From Gammaproteobacteria bacterium (lineage in GTDB: Bacteria; Pseudomonadota; Gammaproteobacteria; Burkholderiales; Burkholderiaceae_C), in the NCBI GenBank assembly GCA_030054245.1, contig JASGCH010000090.1, positions 1 to 6,227 of the forward strand: 6,227 bases of DNA, written 5' to 3'. The translations under genes and the position numbers were made by a program. Of this stretch, positions 1 to 6,014 are shown piece by piece. The number at the start of each line of letters is the position of its first letter. The stretch's first letter is position 1. The notes below the pieces were generated by a model. It saw only the letters and a list, made by a program, of their open reading frames with translations. It was not told the origin of the DNA and did no database searches.

Positions 1-4
1 AGCC

Positions 5-55
5 TTGTACTTTGACAGTTCGCCCGGGCGGCGTAGCCGTAGGTGCAAAGGTCTC
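5..55 (+). repeat. Dispersed palindromic element, copy A
   Basis: Imperfect inverted repeat with left arm near TACTTTGACAG (8-18) and right arm GGTGCAAAGGTCTC (42-55). Between them lies a GC-rich core holding the perfect palindrome CGCCCGGGCG (21-30). Positions 31-54 match the reverse complement of copy B (747-770) at 21 of 24 bases, and the core GCGGCGTAG (28-36) recurs in copy C in inverted form (3916-3924). The right end overlaps the stop codon of the neighbouring minus-strand gene. The left boundary is uncertain because the window starts here. The arm resembles GAGACCTTTGC-type ends that I recall from some IS5-family elements, so an IS or MITE end is an alternative reading. Confidence 0.6.
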
Positions 56-464
56 ATAATCTATTCTCAACAAGCGCTTGTCTTAGCGTTTTATTTGCAG
101 ATGACGAGGTATAGCACCCATTGATTACCCATGATTTGGTATTGAGCCAATTGGTGTGAAGATCTACCTTTTTGATAAAAATATCATGCTCAATTAGATA
201 CCAGCTTTCATTCTTCAGCGGGAAAGCCATATACAATTCCTTCCCTATGTATTTTTTGTCAATGGTTAATCTGGATTTAAGTTGTACTCTTAGCGTATCT
301 GAGTGGTTTTTGTGGTAGGCAATAAAATCGGCTCCTTGCCAATCATCGGCCAGCTTAATACAGTTATATCCATAGTCAGCAAGTATGCCGGAAATTTTTT
401 GGAAGTTAAAGATTTCCTGTTGCCGAGCGTTGAGATCACTGTAATTAATTTTTTTAAGGTGCAT
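54..464 (-). CDS. Hypothetical protein, putative PD-(D/E)XK nuclease-like fold
   Basis: Small soluble protein of 136 residues with no signal peptide or membrane segment. The visible signature is a possible PD-(D/E)XK core: W42-Q-G-A-D46 on one strand, then about 14 residues later L58-R-V-Q61-L-K63 on the next. This gives the D...(E/Q)xK spacing of Mg-dependent nuclease folds, with Gln in the acidic position. The N-terminal segment (residues 10-33) is predicted helical, and an aromatic-rich C-terminal half follows. Similar orphan proteins occur as hypothetical proteins in many proteobacteria; I know of no assigned function. The start ATG at 464 has only a weak GAAG-like ribosome site. The gene is AT-rich compared with the tct genes, stands alone between repeat copies A and B, and its TGA stop is partly formed by repeat A. 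Catalytic activity is inference; it could be a non-catalytic relative. Confidence 0.7.
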   Translation of the reverse strand: MHLKKINYSDLNARQQEIFNFQKISGILADYGYNCIKLADDWQGADFIAYHKNHSDTLRVQLKSRLTIDKKYIGKELYMAFPLKNESWYLIEHDIFIKKVDLHTNWLNTKSWVINGCYTSSSANKTLRQALVENRL

Positions 465-743
465 AAATGTGCTTCTGCGTGAAAAAATGATTAACCACGG
501 ATTATGTAGTAGAAAGTAAATGACAATTTGGTAGGTTAATGCACATTGCCTGATCTGTTTTGGAAACTAATTTTACTCAATTTTTGGTTCAAAAAACCCA
601 TTTCACATAAATATATAACCTACTTATTTATAAAGGATCATTTGCATTTCATAGTTGAAAATTTGCTACGCAGTTGGACTTTAACCGCTAAACTCCACTT
701 CTCCTACAACTTTTTTCTACTGCGTAATCTGGATTAAAGACTG
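465..743. other. AT-rich non-coding stretch
   Basis: With repeat copy B this makes about 350 bases without a supported gene, between the nuclease-like gene and tctA. A TTG-started plus-strand reading frame at 546-737 exists, but its composition is unlike a real protein. The stretch holds a weak minus-strand promoter candidate near 499-526. It also holds a nested inverted repeat: TACGCAGT (667-674) is mirrored by ACTGCGTA (719-726), with a smaller imperfect hairpin (675-697) inside and a run of six T at 711-716. I see no tRNA or known small RNA. Confidence 0.5.
499..526 (-). promoter_or_regulatory. Possible sigma70 promoter of the nuclease-like gene
   Basis: On the minus strand, TTGTCA (521-526) and TAATCC (499-504) are separated by 16 bases and lie about 35-60 bases before the start codon at 464. 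The -35 is good and the -10 poor. In such AT-rich DNA a match of this quality may arise by chance. Confidence 0.25.
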
Positions 744-786
744 CCAAGACCGTTGCACCATCGGCTACGCTTAGTTGAGTGCTTGG
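744..786 (-). repeat. Dispersed palindromic element, copy B
   Basis: The well-conserved arm is AAGACCGTTGCACC (746-759), followed by ATCGGCTACGC. Its reverse complement matches copy A at 21 of 24 bases, and the 13 bases 747-759 are identical to the inverted right arm of copy C. The opposite arm is degenerate; only CCAAG (744-748) against CTTGG (782-786) and a GTGCTT at 779-784 are visible. The copy lies about 30 bases beyond the tctA stop codon, where a 3' end or terminator would be expected, but no T-run follows closely. Confidence 0.6.
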
Positions 787-813
787 ATTGGCTAACATCT
801 GGCTGTCAGTGCC

Positions 814-2313
814 TCAGGTGGTTTTAGTTTTCCTTGATTTCACCCATAACTTAGCTAGCAGTGGCCAAGCCCAAACCAATAGACACACCACAGCCAAGCC
901 CAGAGCAATAGGGCGTGCCAGAAAGGCACTCAAGTCTCCATTTGATTTGATCATGGAGGTGATGAAGTTTTCTTCCAGCATGCCACCCAAAACCACCCCC
1001 AAAATAGCCGGGGCGATGGGAAATCGATTGGCTTCCAAAATATAGGCCAAAATGCCAGCCACCAACATGATGCCCACTTCAAACATGGAGTTGTTGATGG
1101 CAAATGTACCCACTACACAAAAAAGCAAAATCAGAGGCATGAGTACTTCACGAGGCACCAACAAAACACGCTTGGCTACTTTGATGCATAAGATGCCCAA
1201 AGGAATCATGATGATGTTGGCAATGATGAACAGCAAAAACACGGCATAGATATTTTGGGGGTTGGTGGTAAAGAGCGCTGGCCCTGGGTTCAGGTTTTTC
1301 ATGTACAATACGCCAATCACGATGGCGGTGATGGAGTCACCCGGAATGCCAAACACCAAGGCTGGAATCCATGCACCTGCCAGCGCGCTGTTGTTGGCTG
1401 AGCCAGATTCCACAATGCCCTCAACATGGCCCGTGCCAAACTTTTCAGGTTCTTTGGAAAACTTTTTGCTCATGGCATAAGACATCCAAGCGGCGATGTC
1501 TGCACCAGCACCTGGCAATGCACCCACCGCAGTGCCCAAAGCGCTACCTCGCAAAATTTGCTTTGGATATTTTTTGGCCAAGGCCCATTGCCCAGACAGC
1601 ACACTGCCTACTTTTTCGACTACCAACTCGGCAGGAGGGTGGGTATTCACGACAAAGCGAATGATTTCTGAAATGGCAAACATTCCAATCATCATGGCAA
1701 TCATACCAATGCCACCAGTCATTTCTGCATGGCCAAAAGTGAAGCGTGGAAAGCCTGCAGGATTGCCTAGGCCGACACATGCCACCAATAAGCCAAGCAG
1801 TAATGTGACGATGCCTTTGAGGGGTTGATCAGAAGTGATGAAAACTGCGCAAGTTAAGCCAAGCAGGACCAACCAAAAATATTCAAACGAACTAAAATTA
1901 AGGGCAAAGTTTGCCAATACTGGTGCGGCCAAGATGAGAACCACTGTACCAAATATCCCCCCAACTGCAGAAAAAACCAAGCCGGCACCTAGCGCCATTT
2001 CGGCCTGACCTTTTTTGGTCATGGCAAATGCTTCATCGGTGTAGGCAGCTGAGGCGGGTGTACCAGGAATTCTCAACAAGCAACCAGGAATGTCGCCCGA
2101 AAAAATAGCCATCGCAGTTGCAGTAACCATGGCGGCAATGGCTGGTATGGGTGGCATAAAAAATGTTACCGGAACCAGCAACGCAGTGGCCATGGTGGCA
2201 GTGAGCCCCGGCACTGCGCCGACAAACAAGCCATATAAAGAGGCAACCACCATCACCACGATGGTGTAAGGCTCAAAAACCATGGAGAATGCTTGACCAA
2301 TGGCTGTCCACAT
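814..2313 (-). CDS. tctA: Tripartite tricarboxylate transporter, large permease subunit TctA
   Basis: Inner-membrane permease that should carry the substrate across using the ion gradient, together with TctB and the periplasmic TctC. The length of 499 residues is usual for the family, and nearly the whole chain is hydrophobic, with about ten to twelve membrane segments. The two-fold repeat of TctA is visible. The first half has GAVPGLTATMA (32-42) and IPGTPAS (82-88); the second has GALPGAGADIA (264-274), ANN (306-308), FGIPG (321-325) and NPGP (342-345). The usual YGGS-type motif before PGTPAS is replaced by FSGDIPG (71-77), which points to a particular subfamily. The start at 2313 has a good AGGAG site 7 nt upstream. 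It is the last gene of the tctCBA operon and is separated from tctB by 92 nt that contain a strong hairpin. The substrate is unknown. Confidence 0.95.
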   Translation of the reverse strand: MWTAIGQAFSMVFEPYTIVVMVVASLYGLFVGAVPGLTATMATALLVPVTFFMPPIPAIAAMVTATAMAIFSGDIPGCLLRIPGTPASAAYTDEAFAMTKKGQAEMALGAGLVFSAVGGIFGTVVLILAAPVLANFALNFSSFEYFWLVLLGLTCAVFITSDQPLKGIVTLLLGLLVACVGLGNPAGFPRFTFGHAEMTGGIGMIAMMIGMFAISEIIRFVVNTHPPAELVVEKVGSVLSGQWALAKKYPKQILRGSALGTAVGALPGAGADIAAWMSYAMSKKFSKEPEKFGTGHVEGIVESGSANNSALAGAWIPALVFGIPGDSITAIVIGVLYMKNLNPGPALFTTNPQNIYAVFLLFIIANIIMIPLGILCIKVAKRVLLVPREVLMPLILLFCVVGTFAINNSMFEVGIMLVAGILAYILEANRFPIAPAILGVVLGGMLEENFITSMIKSNGDLSAFLARPIALGLAVVCLLVWAWPLLAKLWVKSRKTKTT

Positions 2314-2320
2314 AGGGAGG

Positions 2321-2325
2321 CTCCT
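2321..2325 (-). promoter_or_regulatory. Ribosome binding site of tctA
   Basis: AGGAG on the minus strand, 7 nt before the ATG at 2313. This supports that start and independent initiation of tctA rather than coupling to tctB. It lies about 10 nt downstream of the copy E hairpin, close enough for the structure to affect ribosome loading. Confidence 0.6.
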
Positions 2326-2336
2326 AATTCATGTGA

Positions 2337-2371
2337 AAGACCATGGCACCAGCTGATGGCGCCATAGTCTT
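2337..2371 (-). repeat. Dispersed palindromic element, copy E: intercistronic hairpin between tctB and tctA
   Basis: A 35-nt element of two 15-nt arms (2337-2351 and 2357-2371) around the 5-nt loop GCTGA. Its arm AAGACCATGGCACC matches copy B's AAGACCGTTGCACC at 12 of 14 bases. The 5-nt direct repeat TGTGA flanks it exactly (2332-2336 and 2372-2376), as a target duplication would. The arms differ at two positions; in the minus-strand mRNA both become U-G or G-U pairs, so the stem is fully paired, while the plus strand would have C-A mismatches. There is no T-run, so a simple terminator is unlikely. An mRNA-stabilising or attenuating role between tctB and tctA is inference. Confidence 0.8.
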
Positions 2372-2405
2372 TGTGACTAACACTCAATAAGCGGTGTGAA
2401 CAAGA

Positions 2406-2882
2406 TCACCAAGCCCAAGGGGTGAGAACACCCCAAGGCAGGGGAACTCGAAGTAATTTGTAAAAAGCAAAATGCACGACCAAACTTGCCATCAACGCAA
2501 CCATCAAGGCGCGTCGCCAACCCATCTGCAGTACCTTGAACAAAGCGACCAACATAAGAAAACTGGTGGGCAAGAACCCCAATGAATTTGCAAATACAAT
2601 GTAGAAAACCACTGATGCCAATAGCGTACACAAGGCAAGGACATGTCGGGGTGAATGGACCCAATCTTCCCAAGTAAACCATGCGTTAGAAGTCTTGTGG
2701 CGAAGCAACCCTTTAATCATCAGCATAACACCCGTGATACAGAGACCTGTGGCAATGAGACCAGGGAACAAGGCTGGACCAACGGGTTGTCCGGGAATAT
2801 TGGGAAATCCTTTGATAGCAAGGAGAACCGAGGTACCAAGTGCCAAAAAGATCAGACCAAAAATCGTGTCACTTATTTTCAT
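2406..2882 (-). CDS. tctB: Tripartite tricarboxylate transporter, small membrane subunit TctB
   Basis: Small integral membrane subunit (158 residues, TctB/DUF1468 type) of the same transporter; its precise mechanistic role in the family is poorly defined. Four or five hydrophobic segments are visible, roughly at residues 5-23, 38-60, 80-98, 102-118 and 124-142. The family hallmark GPALFP (35-40) follows the first segment, and PLPWG (147-151) closes the protein as in many relatives. The start ATG lies only 4 nt after the tctC stop, with its weak ribosome site (AAGTGAG) inside the end of tctC, so translation is probably coupled. The weak sequence conservation is normal for this subunit; the assignment rests on the motif, the topology and the position between tctC and tctA. 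Confidence 0.9.
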   Translation of the reverse strand: MKISDTIFGLIFLALGTSVLLAIKGFPNIPGQPVGPALFPGLIATGLCITGVMLMIKGLLRHKTSNAWFTWEDWVHSPRHVLALCTLLASVVFYIVFANSLGFLPTSFLMLVALFKVLQMGWRRALMVALMASLVVHFAFYKLLRVPLPWGVLTPWAW

Positions 2883-2886
2883 GTAC

Positions 2887-3870
2887 TCACTTGATCAAGC
2901 CGACGGCCTTCATAGTAGCGCCCAACTCGGCGTTTGACTTTAGCATGAATTTGGCAAAATCATCGGGTCCTGCATAGATGACGCCAAAGCCACGACTGGC
3001 CATGAAGTCGTTGTACTCTTTACTGGTAGCCACTTTGCGAACGGCTTCAGCTAACTTGTCTCGAATAGGTGCTGGTAAACCTTTGGGAGCTACAATGCCG
3101 CGCCATGCAGCCATGGTCCAGCTACTACCAATGGCCGACTTCAAGGTAGGGACATCGGGATAAAGTGCCGAAGGTTTGTCGTTCATGATGGCCAAACTTT
3201 TGACTTTGCCTGCATCGATCAGCGAACGGGCTTCAGGCAAGGACACAGGAGCTACCTCGATGCCACCTGCGACCATGTCTTGGAGTCCAGGGGCGGCACC
3301 ATTGCTGGGCACCCATGGCAATGCTGCGGGGTCAATTTTTTGATCTCGTAGGAGACCTGCAATGGCTAAATGCCAAATTCCGCCTTGACCTGTGCCCGAG
3401 CCTTTGAACTTACCGGGATTGGCTTTGATGGCTGCCAACAATTCATTGACGGTTTTGTAAGGTGAATCAGACCGCACTTGAATACCTGCTGGATCAGCGT
3501 TGACCAAGCCAATGGGGGTGTAGGAGGCGCTAGTGATGTCGGTTAATCCTTGCCAATGCATCATGCCAATTTCAACGGTTGCTAAACCAATGGTGTAGCC
3601 GTCGGGTTGGGCTGTAGCAATGGCCGAATGCCCCACAACGCCACTGCCTCCCGTTCGGTTAACGACTGTGACAGGCTGACCCAAGTCTTTTTCAAGTAAG
3701 CTACCAATGATGCGCGCGGTGGCATCGGTTCCGCCACCTGCGCCCCATGGTACGATAAGGGTAATAGGACGCTCTGGGTAGTTTTGTGCAACAGAAGGCA
3801 AAGGACTCAAAAATCCCAACATGCCCAATAGAGCACCAAGCAGTAAACGGCGACGGGGTAATGTAAACAT
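2887..3870 (-). CDS. tctC: Tripartite tricarboxylate transporter substrate-binding protein (TctC/Bug family)
   Basis: Periplasmic receptor that captures the substrate, usually a carboxylate, and delivers it to TctAB. The 327 residues are typical for Bug proteins. An N-terminal signal peptide is clear: R6-R7-R8, a leucine-rich core to about 22, and a likely signal peptidase I site after S26-V27-A28. Family motifs follow in order: YPERPI (31-36), VPWGAGGGTD (40-49) with the ligand-contacting Gly-rich loop and D49, NRTGGSGVVG (71-80), PDGYTIG (89-95), GSGTGQGG (157-164), PDVPTL (238-243) and APKGLP (261-266). It is the first gene of the operon, as usual. GAGAAG (3877-3882) lies 6 nt before the ATG. 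The RRR run hints at Tat export, but the lack of a full S-R-R-x-F-L-K motif makes Sec equally likely. The ligand cannot be named from sequence. Confidence 0.95.
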   Translation of the reverse strand: MFTLPRRRLLLGALLGMLGFLSPLPSVAQNYPERPITLIVPWGAGGGTDATARIIGSLLEKDLGQPVTVVNRTGGSGVVGHSAIATAQPDGYTIGLATVEIGMMHWQGLTDITSASYTPIGLVNADPAGIQVRSDSPYKTVNELLAAIKANPGKFKGSGTGQGGIWHLAIAGLLRDQKIDPAALPWVPSNGAAPGLQDMVAGGIEVAPVSLPEARSLIDAGKVKSLAIMNDKPSALYPDVPTLKSAIGSSWTMAAWRGIVAPKGLPAPIRDKLAEAVRKVATSKEYNDFMASRGFGVIYAGPDDFAKFMLKSNAELGATMKAVGLIK

Positions 3871-3897
3871 AAGGTACTTCTCATTAGAAAGACTGAT

Positions 3898-3938
3898 AAG
3901 ACCTTGACACAGCGACTACGCCGCGGTGCAACGGTCTC
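3898..3938 (+). repeat. Dispersed palindromic element, copy C, in the tctC leader
   Basis: Imperfect inverted repeat with left arm AAGACCTTGACACAGCG (3898-3914) and right arm CGCGGTGCAACGGTCTC (3922-3938), around a short core. The 13 bases 3925-3937 are the exact inverse of 747-759 in copy B. It starts only 2 nt beyond the predicted -10 box of tctC, so the transcript would begin inside the element and carry most of the hairpin in its 5' leader. No flanking direct repeat is evident. Confidence 0.65.
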
Positions 3939-3940
3939 GC

Positions 3941-3968
3941 ATATTAACATAAAAGCATTGTATGCCAA
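3941..3968 (-). promoter_or_regulatory. Putative sigma70 promoter of tctCBA
   Basis: On the minus strand, TTGGCA (3963-3968, 5 of 6 to consensus) and TAATAT (3941-3946, 4 of 6) have a 16-base spacer. The start point would fall near 3934, about 65 nt before the tctC start codon. An AT-rich tract upstream (3977-4005), including TATTTT (3977-3982) mirrored by AAAATA (3993-3998), could act as an UP element or operator; that is inference. Confidence 0.45.
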
Positions 3969-4006
3969 AAAACGACTATTTTATTCGCGTTAAAAATATT
4001 TTTTTG

Positions 4007-4031
4007 AAACCTTGAACCGGCCAACGGTCTT
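4007..4031 (-). repeat. Dispersed palindromic element, copy D, after hisD
   Basis: Compact degenerate copy without the central core. On the minus strand it reads AAGACCGTTGGCC, then GGTTCAAGGTTT. It folds into about 9 pairs with one bulged G and a 5-nt loop (ACC-TTG-G against T-CAA-GGT). It begins 16 nt beyond the hisD stop. The hairpin ends in TTT, then an A-run and ATATTTTT, so it may serve as an inefficient hisD terminator. It is the weakest member of the repeat family. Confidence 0.4.
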
Positions 4032-4047
4032 GCCTTGGCGGAACCAT

Positions 4048-5352
4048 CTAGGTCCTCATTTTGGCGGCTAGCGCGTGAGCTTCTAAGCCTTCGTTTAGAG
4101 CTAACTGGTGGGCGTGTTCTCCTAAAATGGTGGCTCCTCGGGTACTGATTTCTATGACTGAGCTCCGTTTTTGGAAATGGAGTACACTGAGTGGAGAGCT
4201 AAAGCGCGCGGTGCCAGCAGTTGGTAGCACATGATTGGGTCCGGCACAATAATCTCCTAAACTTTCGCTGGAATAAGCTCCTAAAAAGATGGCACCAAAA
4301 TTATCTAAATGTTGGCTGTGTTGCTGAGGGTTCTCACAAGCTATTTCCAGATGTTCGGGTGCATTTTGGTTGATGATGGTATAGGCACAGTGAAAGTCCG
4401 GTACATAAATCAGTGCTCCGCGATTTTGAATCGACTGTGCAATGAGGTTTTTACGGGGTAGGCGGTCCAAAAATAGGGGGAGTTTTTCTTGAACTTCTTG
4501 TAAGTAATCTAAACTTGGACTCACCAAAATACTTTGCGCCCATTCGTCGTGTTCAGCTTGCGCCAATAAATCCATAATCACCCATTCTGTGGGGCAGGAA
4601 CCATCTGCCAAAATCACCACTTCGCTAGGACCGGCTATCATATCAATGCCCACTTGCCCAAATAAAATTCTTTTGGCTTCAGCTACATAAGCATTACCTG
4701 GACCGGCAATGAAGTCCACTTTGGGGATAGTCTGGGTGCCAAATGCCAAAGCCGCGATGGCGTGAGCTCCTCCCACCGTAAAAACTTTGTCGATGTTTGC
4801 AAGATAAGCGGCCGCTAAAACCAAGTCATTGCGTTTACCTCCGGGAGTGGGTACCATCATATAAATATGTGGAACACCAGCAATCTTGGCTGGAATGGCG
4901 TTCATCAATACAGAAGAGGGGTAACAGGCTTTCCCACCAGGAATATAAATACCCACCGATTCGATGGCTCTCACCACTTGCCCTAATTTATTACCAAATT
5001 CGTCTTCGTATTGCCAGCTTTGACCGCTCATTTCCAATTGTTTTTGATGAAAGCGGGCTATCCGTTCTTTGGCAAAATGTAAAGAATCCCGAATTTGACT
5101 GGGTAATGATTGGTAGGCTTGGGCTAATTCGGCGTGCTCAATGACCAAATCTTGAGTGTGGAGTACGGGGTGCCCATCCAATAGACATACATATTCCAAC
5201 AAAGCAGAGTCGCCTCTTAGTTTAATTTGTTCAATAATACCAGATACTTGTTCTGTAATGAGTCGATTGGTTTGAGGATCATGAGCGAGCAAAGTCTTTA
5301 AGGTATCCTCAAATCCTGGATCGGTAGCATACATTAAGCGTATATTATTCAT
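4048..5352 (-). CDS. hisD: Histidinol dehydrogenase HisD
   Basis: Cytoplasmic, zinc-dependent enzyme that oxidises L-histidinol in two NAD-dependent steps to L-histidine, the end of the pathway. The length of 434 residues is standard and the protein appears intact. By comparison with the E. coli enzyme, the zinc ligands correspond to Q265 and H268 (in AQAEHD), D367 (in GDYCAGPNH) and H426 (in EGLEAHA). The catalytic Glu-His pair is E333-H334 in NAPEHLE. Other conserved stretches are YIPGGKACYPSSV (136-148), TVGGAHAIAALAFGT (192-206) and FIAGPGNAYVAEAKR (214-228). The ATG overlaps the hisG stop by 8 nt, with a strong AAGGTGG site (5356-5362) inside hisG, so the two are translationally coupled. 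Unusually, no hisC or hisB follows; a non-coding gap and the tct operon come next. Confidence 0.97.
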   Translation of the reverse strand: MNNIRLMYATDPGFEDTLKTLLAHDPQTNRLITEQVSGIIEQIKLRGDSALLEYVCLLDGHPVLHTQDLVIEHAELAQAYQSLPSQIRDSLHFAKERIARFHQKQLEMSGQSWQYEDEFGNKLGQVVRAIESVGIYIPGGKACYPSSVLMNAIPAKIAGVPHIYMMVPTPGGKRNDLVLAAAYLANIDKVFTVGGAHAIAALAFGTQTIPKVDFIAGPGNAYVAEAKRILFGQVGIDMIAGPSEVVILADGSCPTEWVIMDLLAQAEHDEWAQSILVSPSLDYLQEVQEKLPLFLDRLPRKNLIAQSIQNRGALIYVPDFHCAYTIINQNAPEHLEIACENPQQHSQHLDNFGAIFLGAYSSESLGDYCAGPNHVLPTAGTARFSSPLSVLHFQKRSSVIEISTRGATILGEHAHQLALNEGLEAHALAAKMRT

Positions 5353-5995
5353 GAACCACCTTTCTTAATTTTTGAATAAACGCATTGATGGGTACGCTGT
5401 TAAACTTGAGAGCTGTTTGATTGACGATGAGTTGGGCACTAATGGGGTGTATCAATTCTACTTCGACCAAACCGTTGGCCTTGAAAGTCTGCCCAGTTTC
5501 TAATAAATCAACGATGACATCGCTTAGTCCGGTTAAGGGAGCCAATTCAATACTCCCATACAATTTAATAAAATCTAGATAAACCCCCTTTTTTGCAAAG
5601 TGATTTTCTGTTAAACGCGGGTATTTGCTGGCTACACGCAAACGGCGTCCTTGTTGGCTTAGGGTGGCATAGTCGGCTAACTTATCCTTGGGAGCCGCGA
5701 CCACCAGCTTACATTGAGCTATAGGTAAACTGATAGGTTGGTAAATTCCTTCACATCCTTGTTCTAGTAAAACATCCAGACCCGCAATGCCCAATTGAGC
5801 GGCTCCGTAGCGAACATAGACGGGAACATCTTGTGCACGGACCAAAATTATCTTCAAGGTTTCCTCACAGGTTGCCAAAATAAGTTTGCGTGAGTGTTTG
5901 ATATCATGGATTAAATGAATGCCAATTTTGTTCAATAAAGGCATGGCTTCATCAAATATTCTACCTTTTGATAAAGCCAGAGTCAGCGTTTGCAT
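5345..5995 (-). CDS. hisG: ATP phosphoribosyltransferase, short form (HisG)
   Basis: First and committed step of histidine synthesis: ATP plus PRPP give phosphoribosyl-ATP. The 216 residues match the short form, which lacks the C-terminal regulatory domain and in known cases needs the HisRS-like partner HisZ for activity and feedback control; hisZ is not in this window. Motifs seen: LALSKGRIFDEAMPLL (6-21) at the N-terminus, RAQDVPVYVRYGAAQLGIAG (53-72), and the PRPP-binding stretch GLSDVIVDLLETGQT (156-170), containing D159, D163 and T167-G168-Q169-T170. The start at 5995 matches the usual N-terminus, although no clear ribosome site precedes it. The upstream BolA-type gene ends 20 nt away, so HisG is probably expressed from a shared transcript. 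In related genomes murA normally lies between these two genes. Confidence 0.97.
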   Translation of the reverse strand: MQTLTLALSKGRIFDEAMPLLNKIGIHLIHDIKHSRKLILATCEETLKIILVRAQDVPVYVRYGAAQLGIAGLDVLLEQGCEGIYQPISLPIAQCKLVVAAPKDKLADYATLSQQGRRLRVASKYPRLTENHFAKKGVYLDFIKLYGSIELAPLTGLSDVIVDLLETGQTFKANGLVEVELIHPISAQLIVNQTALKFNSVPINAFIQKLRKVVHE

Positions 5996-6014
5996 ATTCT
6001 GAACCAGTCGAGTG

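Noticed and set aside
546..737. Plus-strand frame of 63 codons in the AT-rich stretch
   Set aside because: It starts at TTG without a ribosome site, is rich in F, L, Y and K as random AT-rich DNA would give, and resembles no family I know.
786..813. Intrinsic terminator directly after tctA
   Set aside because: Only short GGC/GCC pairings are visible and no T-run follows on the minus strand.
1..820. Composite transposon bounded by copies A and B
   Set aside because: If the AGACC side is the outer end, both elements point away from the 56-745 segment. No transposase is present and no matching target duplication was seen.
779..1828. Several plus-strand frames opposite tctA
   Set aside because: They are antisense shadows of a clearly conserved permease gene and show no family motifs.
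2377..2682. Minus-strand frame of 101 codons overlapping tctB
   Set aside because: It is a different frame across tctB, which has the TctB motifs, correct spacing to tctC and membrane topology.
3582..3791. Minus-strand frame inside tctC
   Set aside because: It is an out-of-frame shadow of the conserved binding-protein sequence.
1..4047. CRISPR array reading of the repeats
   Set aside because: The copies are hundreds of bases apart, vary in length and orientation, and lack regular spacers or cas genes.
4797..5144. Plus-strand frame opposite hisD
   Set aside because: It is antisense to an intact hisD that keeps all catalytic residues.
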